Shown piece by piece: positions 37,544 to 46,513 of a stretch of DNA of 64,000 nt. Position numbers and translations under genes: made by a program. The notes below the pieces were generated by a model. The model searched no databases, was not told where the DNA came from, and saw only the letters and a program-made list of their open reading frames with translations. Source of the DNA: Paraclostridium bifermentans. Its GTDB lineage: Bacteria > Bacillota > Clostridia > Peptostreptococcales > Peptostreptococcaceae. The DNA lies in assembly GCF_019916025.1 (NCBI RefSeq), contig NZ_CP079737.1, forward strand, positions 372,001 to 436,000, written 5' to 3'. Numbering within the stretch: the stretch's first letter is position 1; each line of letters begins with the position of its first letter.

Positions 37544-37870
37544 GAAAATTACACTCTCCTATAGAGTTATAAGTTAGATAAAAAAATATTATCTAGTTTA
37601 TAATATTCGAAGTTCACAACTATTGTCACATTTTGATTTAATATAAAAATGCACAACGAATATAGAAAATATAAATACCATTGAGATGATATATAGATTT
37701 TTTCTATAAAGATTGGCGATTTATAGTGTATATGGTAGAATGTTGGAGAAAATTTTAATAAATTTAAAATTTTTAGAATTATTTTTATTGGGAAAAGCCA
37801 AAATAAATATTGAAATCATCCGAAAGAAAAATTATTTTAAGACAATGAAAATCATAACGGAGGAAGATGT
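37544..37870. other. Divergent AT-rich intergenic region
   Basis: It holds an imperfect inverted repeat at 37567-37603 (TTATAAGTTAGATAA against TTATCTAGTTTATAA) next to the glycosyltransferase start. No gene is visible. Confidence 0.5.
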
Positions 37871-38938
37871 ATGAAAAGAAAATTAATTAGTGCATTGGTT
37901 GGAATCACAATGGTAGCAACAATGGCAGTAGGATGTAGTAAATCTTCGAATGAATCACAAGAGTCAGCGAAGGCAAAATCAGATGTAAAAGCTGAACAAG
38001 TAGATGCAAAAAAAGTCTTTGTATCTCCTCAGTGGGTACAAAGTGTGATAGATGGTAATCAACCAGAATCTAAAAATTATGAGATTTTAGAAGTTTCTTG
38101 GGGAACTTACAAAGATAGTCCAACTTATACAAAAGGACATATTCCAGGGGCAATACATGTAGATACTTCAAGTGTTGAATCTGAACCAATTTGGAATATA
38201 TCAGATCCTAAAGTAGTTGAAAAAGGAATGTTAGATTTAGGAGTTACAAAAGATAAAACTATTATATTATATGGAAATGATATTTCTGCAGTAAGTAGAG
38301 TTGCATATGCATATCTTTGGGCAGGAGTTGAAAATGTTAAAGTATTAGACGGAGGAATTGATGCTTGGGAAAAAGCTGGATACAAGACTGAAACTAAAGT
38401 AGAAAAGGCTACTCCAGCAAAAGACTTTGGAGCTAAAGTACCTTCACACCCAGAATATTGGATGTCTATAGATGAAGTTAAAAAGAAATTAAAAGACGAT
38501 TCTAATTTCCGTTTAGTTAGTATAAGAAGTAAAGAAGAGTTTGATGGGAAAACAAGTGGATACACTTATATAGATAGAGCTGGAGAACCTAAAGGTGCTG
38601 TTTGGGGTCATGCAGGAAGTGATCCTTACAATATGCAAGATTACTTACACAAAGATGGAACAGTTATAAGCGCTGATGAAATGCAAAAATTATGGTCAGA
38701 TTCTGATATCAAAAAAGATAATGAACTTTCATTCTATTGTGGTACAGGATGGAGAGCTTCAGTTCCTTGGTTAATTGCTTACGATGCAGGATGGGAAGGA
38801 ATGACTGTTTATGATGGTGGATGGAATGAGTGGCAAATGCATGGAAATCTTCCAGTACAAGTAGGAGATCCTAATAGCGGGGATTGTCAATACACTACAG
38901 TAGATAAACTACCAACAGATAAAGCTGCAAAAAAATAA
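37871..38938 (+). CDS. Lipoprotein sulfurtransferase with two rhodanese domains
   Basis: A 355-residue exported lipoprotein. The signal peptide ends in a lipobox MAVGC with lipidated Cys22. Two rhodanese domains follow. In the first (about 50-180) the active-site loop reads LYGNDISAVSR, so the catalytic Cys is absent. The second (about 190-340) has FYCGTGWRAS, a full active loop. This inactive-plus-active arrangement is standard for tandem rhodaneses. It probably handles thiosulfate or persulfide sulfur outside the cell membrane. Its ribosome binding site is GGAGGAAG. Confidence 0.9.
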   Translation: MKRKLISALVGITMVATMAVGCSKSSNESQESAKAKSDVKAEQVDAKKVFVSPQWVQSVIDGNQPESKNYEILEVSWGTYKDSPTYTKGHIPGAIHVDTSSVESEPIWNISDPKVVEKGMLDLGVTKDKTIILYGNDISAVSRVAYAYLWAGVENVKVLDGGIDAWEKAGYKTETKVEKATPAKDFGAKVPSHPEYWMSIDEVKKKLKDDSNFRLVSIRSKEEFDGKTSGYTYIDRAGEPKGAVWGHAGSDPYNMQDYLHKDGTVISADEMQKLWSDSDIKKDNELSFYCGTGWRASVPWLIAYDAGWEGMTVYDGGWNEWQMHGNLPVQVGDPNSGDCQYTTVDKLPTDKAAKK

Positions 38939-38973
38939 ATTATATAAAATTATATAAAATATATTATAATAAG

Positions 38974-39004
38974 GATAAGCACTGCATAGATTGCAGTGCT
39001 TATC
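38974..39004 (+). terminator. Hairpin after the rhodanese lipoprotein gene
   Basis: GATAAGCACTGCA and TGCAGTGCTTATC form a perfect 13-bp stem. The T-run is weak, so it may attenuate rather than end transcription into the next gene. Confidence 0.65.
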
Positions 39005-39033
39005 TTAGATTTTAGACAAGGAAGTTGATATTT

Positions 39034-39465
39034 ATGGGAACAGCAAAGAAAATTTTTTATGTTTTAGTAACTATAGTAGAAGCACTGATGTTAGTTGGTG
39101 CATATTTAGTAAATTACTTTACCCATGCTAAAATGGGAATGTTAAGACATGTAGTACATAAAAACTATATTTGGGAGCAAGAATATCCTATTCAAACTAT
39201 AAAATATGTATCTATATTAGCTTTGTTTATATTAATGATTATTGTATTAGTAATGTATTTCAAAAAAAAGAATATGCTTAAAAAAATAGTAACTACAATG
39301 AGTATTACTATGGTTTTATTTGTAATTGCATTTGCTATATTTGTATTAATGTATTCATCTGAAGAAATAAGAGCATTTTATTATATGAGTGCCATATTTG
39401 GAGCAGTAACTTTAATCCAAATTATAAAAACTTTTATAGGTGTTATATGGTATAAAATTAAATAA
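39034..39465 (+). CDS. Four-helix membrane protein of unknown function
   Basis: About 143 residues with four hydrophobic segments (roughly 5-27, 55-75, 85-108, 115-140). I do not recognise the family. ATG at 39034 is 9 bases after AAGGAAG; an in-frame TTG at 39025 is too close to that site. It follows the rhodanese lipoprotein with only a hairpin between, so a shared role in sulfur handling is possible but unproven. Confidence 0.7.
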   Translation: MGTAKKIFYVLVTIVEALMLVGAYLVNYFTHAKMGMLRHVVHKNYIWEQEYPIQTIKYVSILALFILMIIVLVMYFKKKNMLKKIVTTMSITMVLFVIAFAIFVLMYSSEEIRAFYYMSAIFGAVTLIQIIKTFIGVIWYKIK

Positions 39466-39482
39466 GAAAATTAATTGAACTG

Positions 39483-39532
39483 AAAAAGAGTCTCAATGAT
39501 AATAAGGCAATTATTATTATTGAGACTTTTTT
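39483..39532 (+). terminator. Intrinsic terminator
   Basis: AAAGAGTCTCAAT and ATTGAGACTTTTTT form the stem, with further pairing near the loop and a T-run. Confidence 0.87.
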
Positions 39533-39653
39533 ACTATTAAAAAAAAGTATAATTACTATAAACAATTTCAATTAATGAATGAGCAAATGTAATGATATAA
39601 TTTATCAAGTATGAAATTATATATTAATTAAAGTCATATTAGGAGGTAAATAC

Positions 39654-40526
39654 ATGGAACCAATATTATCATTACAAGAAAAAAATGAATTAAAGTCTAA
39701 AGGAATAGTTCCTCAAAAACAAGATGGTTACTTTGCTATAAGAGTAATAGGTAAATCAGGAGTATTTACTTCGAAAGAATTTAGCATATTATCTAAAGTT
39801 GCAGAGCAATATGGAAACAAAGAATTGAATTTAACTAGCAGGTTAACTGTGGAAATACCGTATATAAAGTATGATGATATAGAAAAAGTTATAAACATAA
39901 TACAAGAAAATGGATTAATAGTAGGTGGAGGAGGTAAGACTGTAAGAGCAATTTTATCTTGCAAAGGAAGTGTCTGCTCTAACGGTCTTATAGATACTCA
40001 AAAAATATCAAAAGAAGTACATAATGAGTTTTTTGGAAGAGAGCTACCTGCCAAATTTAAAATAGCAGTATTAGGCTGTAAAAATAGCTATGGCAAGGCT
40101 CAATCTAATGATTTGAGTATATTACCATTAACAGGGGTTAGGATAGACAATAGGAAGTGTATTGAATGTAAAGTATGTTTAAAGGTATGTCCTGATAAAG
40201 CATTTGAGTACAAGGATGGTAAGTATTCAATAATAGAGGATAAATGTAGCAATTGTGGGAAATGCATTAGTTTTTGCCCAGCACATGCAGTAGAGAGTGA
40301 TAGCAAAAAAATAGATATATTAGTATTTATAGGTGGAAGAATGGGTAGAGAAGCTAGTTTAGGAAAGCCATTAAGAAAGAAATTTAAAGAAGAAGATATA
40401 TTAAAAGTTATAGATACAATTGTTAATTACTTTAAAGAAAATGCAAATGAAGGTGAGAGATTTGCCAAGCTTATAGACAGAGTTGGATTTGATAAAGTAG
40501 AAGAATGTATTATGAATTCTATATAG
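39654..40526 (+). CDS. Sulfite/nitrite-reductase-like ferredoxin protein with incomplete siroheme site
   Basis: A 290-residue protein with a ferredoxin-like half-domain, NLTSRLTVEIP, of the sulfite/nitrite reductase family, then the cofactor-binding region, and two [4Fe-4S] motifs: CIECKVCLKVCP and CSNCGKCISFCP. The siroheme/cluster Cys set normally reads C-x5-C and C-x3-C. Here it reads CKGSVC and GCKNSYG, so one residue is missing from the first spacing and the last Cys is Tyr. It may bind a cluster without siroheme and act in electron transfer. AGGAGG precedes the start. Confidence 0.82.
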   Translation: MEPILSLQEKNELKSKGIVPQKQDGYFAIRVIGKSGVFTSKEFSILSKVAEQYGNKELNLTSRLTVEIPYIKYDDIEKVINIIQENGLIVGGGGKTVRAILSCKGSVCSNGLIDTQKISKEVHNEFFGRELPAKFKIAVLGCKNSYGKAQSNDLSILPLTGVRIDNRKCIECKVCLKVCPDKAFEYKDGKYSIIEDKCSNCGKCISFCPAHAVESDSKKIDILVFIGGRMGREASLGKPLRKKFKEEDILKVIDTIVNYFKENANEGERFAKLIDRVGFDKVEECIMNSI

Positions 40527-40592
40527 TTTTATATAAAAAAAAGTTTTTACTTACATGAAAAGCTTAAAATGTGGTAAAATAATAATACAACG

Positions 40593-40638
40593 AGTAGTTT
40601 TGATGACGTAAGTCCTGTTGTCAAAACTACTTTTTTTA
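40593..40638 (+). terminator. Strong intrinsic terminator in the leader upstream of the CarD-like gene
   Basis: AGTAGTTTTGATGAC and GTTGTCAAAACTACT pair with one bulge and are followed by seven T. It ends about 120 bases before the CarD-like gene, without an ORF in between. Confidence 0.85.
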
Positions 40639-40699
40639 TATAATGAATATGAAATTGTATTTTAAAATATATGTATAAATATAATTTCTATTATGGGTC

Positions 40700-40735
40700 A
40701 AAAAAGCCAACCTAAAAGTAGGTAGCTTTTTTATT
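40700..40735 (+). terminator. Second terminator-like hairpin upstream of the CarD-like gene
   Basis: AAAAAGC and GCTTTTTT with inner CCTA/TAGG pairing and a T-run. It ends about 25 bases before the start codon, so it could attenuate transcription. Confidence 0.7.
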
Positions 40736-40758
40736 ATTTTAAGGATGGTGAAATCTTA

Positions 40759-41265
40759 ATGTTTAAGATTGACGATTGTGTAATGTACGGTATGACAGGA
40801 GCATGTAAAGTTATAGACATAACTAATGAAAAGTTTATAAATGGAGAAGACAGAAGATATTATGTATTAAGTCCAGTTTATGCTGAAAATATAATAATAA
40901 AAGCCCCTGTGGATAATAAAAATATTCCAATGAGAAAGACTATATCTAAAAGCAGTGCAACTTCACTACTAAATGATATGGCTAATATGGATGTTTCATG
41001 GATCGACGATGATAAAACAAGAAATAAAGAGTTTAATGCAATGCTGAAAAGCGGTAAATGTGAAGAACTTATAAAACTAATAAGAAATATATATTGCAAT
41101 AATGAAAAAGTAAAATCTATTGGAAAAAAACCACATCAAGTAGATGATAATGTTATGAAAGAAGCAGAAAGACTTTTAAACGAAGAACTTGCAATTGCTT
41201 TAAACATATCTCCAGATGAAGTAATTCCATATATAACAAATCATATACCGCAACAAAATATTTAA
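40759..41265 (+). CDS. CarD-family transcriptional regulator
   Basis: A 168-residue CarD/CdnL-like protein. The N-terminal RNA-polymerase-interaction domain (about 1-65) has FKIDDCVMYGMTGACKVIDI, followed by the YYVLSP segment and PVDN; the C-terminal region (about 70-168) is helical. CarD proteins stabilise open promoter complexes. It follows two leader hairpins with terminator character, which suggests attenuation. It has GGATGG upstream and is monocistronic. Confidence 0.88.
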   Translation: MFKIDDCVMYGMTGACKVIDITNEKFINGEDRRYYVLSPVYAENIIIKAPVDNKNIPMRKTISKSSATSLLNDMANMDVSWIDDDKTRNKEFNAMLKSGKCEELIKLIRNIYCNNEKVKSIGKKPHQVDDNVMKEAERLLNEELAIALNISPDEVIPYITNHIPQQNI

Positions 41266-41369
41266 TTAAATCATTTTAAATGTAGCCTAAAAAAATATAG
41301 TAAGTAAAAGTTTAATAACAAAACATATTAGGTATATATTTAATAAATATATATCGGAGGAAAAAGAAT

Positions 41370-41825
41370 ATGTTAGAAGCAGGAGTTAAAGCACCAGATT
41401 TCAGACTACAAGATAAAGATGGAAACTTAGTAAGTTTATCAGATTTTAAAAATAAAAAAGTAGTATTATATTTCTACCCTAAGGATAGTACTCCAGGGTG
41501 TACTAAGCAAGCATGTTCATTTAGAGATAATTTTGAGAGTTTTAAATCAAAAGATATGGTAGTAATAGGTATAAGTAAGGATAGTGTAAAATCACATGAA
41601 AGATTTGCACAAAAAAATGAATTACCATTTATACTTTTATCAGATCCTGATCTTGATGCAATAAAAGCTTACGATGTATGGCAAGAAAAGAAATTATATG
41701 GGAAACTTGGGTTTGGAGTTATTAGAACAACTTACATCATAGATGAAAATGGTATTATAGAAAAGGCATACAACAAAGTTAAGGCAGATAAAAATGTAGG
41801 TGAAATATTAGAATATATAGGATAG
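41370..41825 (+). CDS. bcp: Thioredoxin-dependent thiol peroxidase, Bcp/PrxQ type
   Basis: A 151-residue peroxiredoxin. STPGCTKQACSF has the peroxidatic Cys in TPGCT and the resolving Cys five residues later, which is the PrxQ helix arrangement. The conserved Arg lies in GVIRTTYIID. It reduces peroxides using thioredoxin, a common oxygen defence in clostridia. It is a single-gene unit with CGGAGGAA upstream. Confidence 0.94.
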   Translation: MLEAGVKAPDFRLQDKDGNLVSLSDFKNKKVVLYFYPKDSTPGCTKQACSFRDNFESFKSKDMVVIGISKDSVKSHERFAQKNELPFILLSDPDLDAIKAYDVWQEKKLYGKLGFGVIRTTYIIDENGIIEKAYNKVKADKNVGEILEYIG

Positions 41826-41858
41826 ATATATATTTTATTTACATCATAGAGATAATAA

Positions 41859-41889
41859 AGTACATTGATATTTATCAATGTACTTTTTA
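41859..41889 (+). terminator. Intrinsic terminator after bcp
   Basis: AGTACATTGATA and TATCAATGTACT form the stem, followed by five T. Confidence 0.85.
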
Positions 41890-41927
41890 TTTGCAATTAT
41901 TTAAAATAGTATTAGGGAGTGATAAAA

Positions 41928-42377
41928 ATGAATTTGAACATAAAAGAAATTAATGAAAAAAATTATCAAGAAATAACTAGTTTAAAAGTAGGGAAAGAAC
42001 AACTTGGATATATTGAGAGCGTAGAAGTTTGTTTAAAAGAGTCAAAGGAATTTTCGTTATGGAGACCAGTAGGAATATACGATGGAGATAAAGCTATAGG
42101 ATTTGCTATGTATGGCTTATTTAAAAATGAAGGTGAGAGAGGTAGGGTTTGGCTAGACAGATTTTTAATTTCTCACGAAAATCAAGGCAAGGGATATGGA
42201 GAATCAGGAGTAAGATTTTTACTAAATAGGTTAAAAGATGAATATGGATACAATAAAATTTATTTAAGCGTATATGATAATAATATAGGAGCTATTTCTT
42301 TATATAAAAAAATTGGATTTGAATTTAATGGAGAGTTTGATATAAATGGCGAAAAAGTAATGGTAATAAACATTTAG
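41928..42377 (+). CDS. GNAT acetyltransferase, diamine/polyamine type
   Basis: A 149-residue N-acetyltransferase. The acetyl-CoA loop reads NQGKGYG in RFLISHENQGKGYGESG, and NIGAISLYKKIGFEFNGE near 122-139 is the usual C-terminal motif. It resembles BltD/spermidine acetyltransferases, including the W-RPVGIYDGDKAIGF region. ATG at 41928 lies 8 bases after AGGGAG; a GTG at 41919 is within that site. Polyamine substrate is likely but not certain. Confidence 0.85.
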   Translation: MNLNIKEINEKNYQEITSLKVGKEQLGYIESVEVCLKESKEFSLWRPVGIYDGDKAIGFAMYGLFKNEGERGRVWLDRFLISHENQGKGYGESGVRFLLNRLKDEYGYNKIYLSVYDNNIGAISLYKKIGFEFNGEFDINGEKVMVINI

Positions 42378-42406
42378 AGAAAAATTATAAATTTATTTTA
42401 AAGATA

Positions 42407-42437
42407 ATAAAAAAGAAGCTGAATATAGCTTCTTTTT
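42407..42437 (+). terminator. Intrinsic terminator
   Basis: AAAAAAGAAGCT and AGCTTCTTTTTT form a perfect 12-bp stem. Confidence 0.88.
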
Positions 42438-42598
42438 TGATTTATAATATAAATACAAATTTAACAATTAAGAAAAATGTAGAAAATTGATATAAACACA
42501 CGAAATTTTTAAAAGGGTAAATTATTGTATGTTTTACAAAAAAAGAACATAGGATAAAATTAAATCATAATAGAGAGTCTGGAGGATGAAACCTAAAG

Positions 42599-44494
42599 AT
42601 GAAAATTAGTAAACGCCAAAGTTTAATATTAAATTACTTAAATGAGTATCATTATATTTCACTAAAGCAAGTTGCTAAAAAGTTTAAAATAACTACAGCA
42701 ACAGTAAAAAATGAAATAATATTAATTAATGAAATATTGATAAATTATGATACACAGTTAGTAATACAAGAAAATAATAAAATAAAGATTATAAATAAAG
42801 AAAATTTTATAGTTTTTCTAAAAGAAGCCCAGTCTCTTATAGAGTTTCCAATTCAAAATCAAATATTGATGACAATATTATTAGAAAGAGATTTTATAAC
42901 AATACAAGAAATAGCAGATAAATTATTTGTTAGTAAATCATTAATAGAAAAACAATTGGTATCAATATTAAAAGAGTATAAGGATGATATTCAATCTATT
43001 AGGCATTATGGGATAAGGTATTCATCTTCAAAATTAGATAGGATGTCTTTATTTGTAAAGTTAGTGATTCCTTATATGAAAGGAATAGATTTTTTCGAAG
43101 AAGTAAATATGTTTGATAACTTGCATTTTAATATGAGGGATTATTTTGAAGTTCGGGAAATCGATATCTGTATATTGGTTATAGATTATATAAAAGAAAT
43201 CAATATATTTACATTTACAGATGAATCTATAAAACAATTATTTGTATATTTATTATATTTATTGAAAGATATAAGAGAAGAAAATCTTCATAAAGAAAAT
43301 AAATCTTTCACTAGACTAATAAAAGATTTACCAAACTTCAATAAGTATTCTGAAATAGTTAGCGATATAAATAAAAGATTTGAGCTATCTTTAAGGGAAG
43401 GCGATAAGTACTATCTATGTTATTTATTTTCAGTATTGAAAAAAAATAACTCACTAAACAAAAGCGAGAAGATAGAAAAACTAAAACCGACTATAAATAG
43501 GATTTTAGACAGAATTAAAAATGAATTGTCAATTGACTTATTTATGGATGAACAATTAAAAAAAGGATTATCCATACATTTATATTCGACTATAAGTAGA
43601 GGTGGATATTCTGTATTAAGTGAAATTTATAGGGTAAGTGATATAAAAAAGTTATACCCATTTGCATTTGAAATGTCTACTATAACAGCAGATGTAATAA
43701 ATGAAGATTATAAATATCGCTTTTTAGATAATGAGCTTATATATTTATCACTACATTTTCAAACAGCGATAGAGAGAGCAAAGAGCAATAAAGATAAGAT
43801 TAGAGTATTAATTGTTTGCCATTTAGGACAAGTATCAATGGATTTAATAGTAAACAGAATACAAAATATATACAAAGATATAGAAATTATTGGAGCATAT
43901 TCAGTTCAAACTTTTTTAAAGATGAAAAAAAATTGCTATGATTTTATAATATCAACTGAAAAACTTCCAAATCAACATAAAGATGTAATTTACGTATCAC
44001 CTCTTATTAAAGACCAAGATAAAGAAAATATCGAAGCTTATATAAAAAGAAGTGAAAGTAAAAAATTATTTGAAGAATTATTACAAAAAGGAGCATTTAT
44101 AGAAATTGAAAATGCTAAAACCTATGAAGATGTTTTAAAAGAAATGGTAAAAGTTTTTAATAAAAACTCTAGTGTAGATGATAAATATTTAGATAGTGTT
44201 ATAAATAGAGAAAAACTATCTACAACTAATATAAATAACATAGCAATTCCACATGGAAAAGCTAGTCATGTTATTGAAAGCTCAATATGTATAGCGTATA
44301 TAAAAGATGGAGTAAAGTGGGGAGACACAACAGTGTACCATGTATTCTTAATTGCTTTTGATAATGGTTTATTAGAACAAAATCCAGAGTTTTTTAATAA
44401 TTTTTATAGGAAAATTGCACAAATAGATAGTGAAGAATCTATAGAAAATATGGAAGCTATAGATAAAAATAAATTAATTGAATTAATGTATTAG
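42599..44494 (+). CDS. BglG/LicR-type PRD transcriptional activator with PTS domains
   Basis: A 631-residue regulator. Two N-terminal helix-turn-helix domains (about 1-165) are followed by two PTS regulation domains (about 180-390), an IIB-like domain with Cys in VCHLGQVS (about 397-485), and an IIA-like domain (about 490-631) with the active His in IPHGKAS. It is phosphorylated by the PTS and regulates sugar uptake genes. GGAGG lies 13 bases before the ATG, a long spacing. The PTS genes begin 12 bases downstream, so they are the likely target. Confidence 0.9.
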   Translation: MKISKRQSLILNYLNEYHYISLKQVAKKFKITTATVKNEIILINEILINYDTQLVIQENNKIKIINKENFIVFLKEAQSLIEFPIQNQILMTILLERDFITIQEIADKLFVSKSLIEKQLVSILKEYKDDIQSIRHYGIRYSSSKLDRMSLFVKLVIPYMKGIDFFEEVNMFDNLHFNMRDYFEVREIDICILVIDYIKEINIFTFTDESIKQLFVYLLYLLKDIREENLHKENKSFTRLIKDLPNFNKYSEIVSDINKRFELSLREGDKYYLCYLFSVLKKNNSLNKSEKIEKLKPTINRILDRIKNELSIDLFMDEQLKKGLSIHLYSTISRGGYSVLSEIYRVSDIKKLYPFAFEMSTITADVINEDYKYRFLDNELIYLSLHFQTAIERAKSNKDKIRVLIVCHLGQVSMDLIVNRIQNIYKDIEIIGAYSVQTFLKMKKNCYDFIISTEKLPNQHKDVIYVSPLIKDQDKENIEAYIKRSESKKLFEELLQKGAFIEIENAKTYEDVLKEMVKVFNKNSSVDDKYLDSVINREKLSTTNINNIAIPHGKASHVIESSICIAYIKDGVKWGDTTVYHVFLIAFDNGLLEQNPEFFNNFYRKIAQIDSEESIENMEAIDKNKLIELMY

Positions 44495-44506
44495 GAGGAA
44501 ATAAAA

Positions 44507-44968
44507 ATGATAAAAAATTTATTAAAAAAAGAATTAATATTTGATGGTATAAAAGTAAATGGAAGCAACAAAGATGAAGCATTAAAGGTTATAAGTGAAT
44601 TAGTTGTAAATAGTTCAGATGTATGTTCACAAGATTTATTAAATGGATTTTTAAAGAGAGAAGAAGAATCATCAACTGGATTTGGTGGATATGTGGCAAT
44701 ACCACATACAAAACTTGAAGGAGTTAAGAATCCATTTATATCTATAGTTAAATTTGAAAATGATATAGAGTGGGAGTCGTTAGATGATGAACCTGTAAAA
44801 GTTGCAATAGCCTTAGTTATGCCTGCTACAGATGAAGGCAATATTCACCTTCAAATTATATCAAAGTTTGCAAGAAAACTTATGGATGATGACTTTGTAG
44901 AAGTATTACTAAATGAAAGTGATAAAGAAAAGTTATACAACTATATAATATCTGAAATGGAGGGATAA
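44507..44968 (+). CDS. PTS fructose/mannitol-type EIIA component
   Basis: A 153-residue EIIA protein of the fructose family. The phosphorylated His is in GGYVAIPHTK, and the downstream segment EVLLNESDKEKLYNYI is typical. It accepts phosphate from HPr and passes it to the IIB domain of the next gene, which starts 2 bases after its stop. AGGAGG precedes it. Its link to the PRD activator suggests a self-contained, inducible sugar system; the sugar is not identifiable. Confidence 0.92.
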   Translation: MIKNLLKKELIFDGIKVNGSNKDEALKVISELVVNSSDVCSQDLLNGFLKREEESSTGFGGYVAIPHTKLEGVKNPFISIVKFENDIEWESLDDEPVKVAIALVMPATDEGNIHLQIISKFARKLMDDDFVEVLLNESDKEKLYNYIISEMEG

Positions 44969-44970
44969 GT

Positions 44971-46368
44971 ATGAAAATATTGGGAGTTACTAAATGCCCA
45001 GTGGGGGTAGCTCATACCTATATGGCAGCTGAAAAGCTTGAAATTGTAGGTAAAAAATTAGGACACGAAATGAAAATTGAAACTCAAGGATCACAAGGTG
45101 TAGAAAATTCACTTACTGATGAAGATATAAAAAATTGTGATTATATAATAATCGCAGCAGATGTTGCAATAGAAGGAAAAGAGAGGTTTGCAGGTAAAAA
45201 GGTTATAGAGGTTCCGATAAAAGAATCTATAAAAAATGCAAAATCTCTTATAGAAAATTTATCTACTACTGCAAAAATACAAGAAGGAAAAGTTGAAAAT
45301 AAGTCGGATAAAAAATCTGCTTCAGGTGGGTCTGTAAAAGAACTTATGAATGGAGTTTCACATATGATACCATTCGTTGTTGTAGGTGGATTATTTATAG
45401 CATTGGCTATTGCAATAGGAGGAAACCCTACTGCATCTGGAATGGTGATACCAGAAGGTTCTATATGGAACAAAGTTAGTGCAATAGGCGGAATTGGATT
45501 TACATTAATGATACCTATACTTGCTGGATTTATAGCAATGTCTATAGCAGGAAGAGCTGCATTAGCACCAGCTATGATATGTGCTATGGTTGCAAATGAT
45601 GGAGCAATATTAGGAACTTCAAATGGTACAGGATTTATAGGTGCAATAATAGTTGGATTTATGGCTGGATATTTAGTTAAATGGATGAACACATGGAAAG
45701 TGCCAAAAGATTTAAGAGCAGTTATGCCTATATTTGTTATTCCAATAATAAGTGTTTCAATTATATCAGCAGCTTTAATATTAGTATTAGGAGCACCAAT
45801 TTCATGGATTATGGATGGTTTAAACTTAATGTTATCATCTCTTGCAGCAAATCCAGCATTAAGCGTTGTTTTAGGATTAGTACTTGGAGCTATGGTTGCA
45901 ATAGATATGGGTGGTCCAATTAATAAAACTGCGTTCCTATTTGGAGTTGCATCAATAGCAGCAGGAAACCCTTTAGTAATGGGAGCTGTGGCTTGTGCTA
46001 TACCTGTTCCACCATTAGCTATGGGGCTTGCAACATTTATAGCTAAGGACAAGTTTACGGAAGAAGAAAGAGGAGCTGGATTATCAGCATTCTTAATGGG
46101 ACTTATAGGAATTACAGAAGGGGCAATACCTTTTGCATCAGGAGATCCTAAACGTGTTATACCTTCTATAGTAGTAGGAAGTGCAATAGCGGGTGCTATG
46201 GGAATGGTATTTAAAATAACTGATAATGTTCCTCATGGAGGTCCAATTGTTGGATTGCTAGGAGCAACAAGTAACTTACTGTTATTCTTAGCTGCAATAG
46301 CAATAGGAACAGTTGTAGCAGCATTACTTTTAATAGCGATTAAGAAAAAAAGCTTAAATGCAAACTAA
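44971..46368 (+). CDS. PTS fructose-type EIIBC component
   Basis: A 465-residue fusion. The IIB domain (about 1-100) has the phosphorylated Cys in TKCPVGVAHTYMAAE. A linker at about 100-122 precedes the IIC membrane domain with about 9-10 hydrophobic segments and the conserved GITEGAIPFA and PHGGPIVG motifs. It imports and phosphorylates fructose or a related sugar. Because no 1-phosphofructokinase gene is nearby, an alternative hexose or polyol remains possible. A strong terminator follows. Confidence 0.92.
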   Translation: MKILGVTKCPVGVAHTYMAAEKLEIVGKKLGHEMKIETQGSQGVENSLTDEDIKNCDYIIIAADVAIEGKERFAGKKVIEVPIKESIKNAKSLIENLSTTAKIQEGKVENKSDKKSASGGSVKELMNGVSHMIPFVVVGGLFIALAIAIGGNPTASGMVIPEGSIWNKVSAIGGIGFTLMIPILAGFIAMSIAGRAALAPAMICAMVANDGAILGTSNGTGFIGAIIVGFMAGYLVKWMNTWKVPKDLRAVMPIFVIPIISVSIISAALILVLGAPISWIMDGLNLMLSSLAANPALSVVLGLVLGAMVAIDMGGPINKTAFLFGVASIAAGNPLVMGAVACAIPVPPLAMGLATFIAKDKFTEEERGAGLSAFLMGLIGITEGAIPFASGDPKRVIPSIVVGSAIAGAMGMVFKITDNVPHGGPIVGLLGATSNLLLFLAAIAIGTVVAALLLIAIKKKSLNAN

Positions 46369-46378
46369 ATATATTAAT

Positions 46379-46411
46379 TAAAAAGACTTGGAAAATCCAA
46401 GTCTTTTTTAC
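46379..46411 (+). terminator. Intrinsic terminator of the PTS operon
   Basis: AAAAAGACTTGG and CCAAGTCTTTTT form the stem, followed by T. Confidence 0.9.
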
Positions 46412-46440
46412 GTTTAAGCAAATTATGATTACTAAAAATA

Positions 46441-46496
46441 TTAGTTGTATATGCAACTAATATATGATAAACTAATATAGTTGCATATACAACTAA
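46441..46496 (+). promoter_or_regulatory. Pair of mirrored MarR-type operators
   Basis: TAGTTGTATATGCAACTA (46442-46459) and TAGTTGCATATACAACTA (46478-46495) are exact reverse complements. Each is itself a near-perfect dyad with TAGTTG arms. Their centres are 36 bp apart, just upstream of the marR-type gene, which points to autoregulation of the MarR-MATE operon. Confidence 0.8.
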
Positions 46497-46513
46497 TGAA
46501 AGGTGATAAAAAC

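Noticed and set aside
42586-42609. A seven-codon leader ORF overlapping the start of the PRD activator
   Set aside because: Its ATG directly abuts GGAGG with no spacing, so it cannot be translated efficiently.
45141-46052. A 303-codon minus-strand frame inside the PTS EIIBC gene
   Set aside because: It is an antisense shadow. The plus-strand frame has complete EIIB and EIIC motifs and a ribosome binding site.
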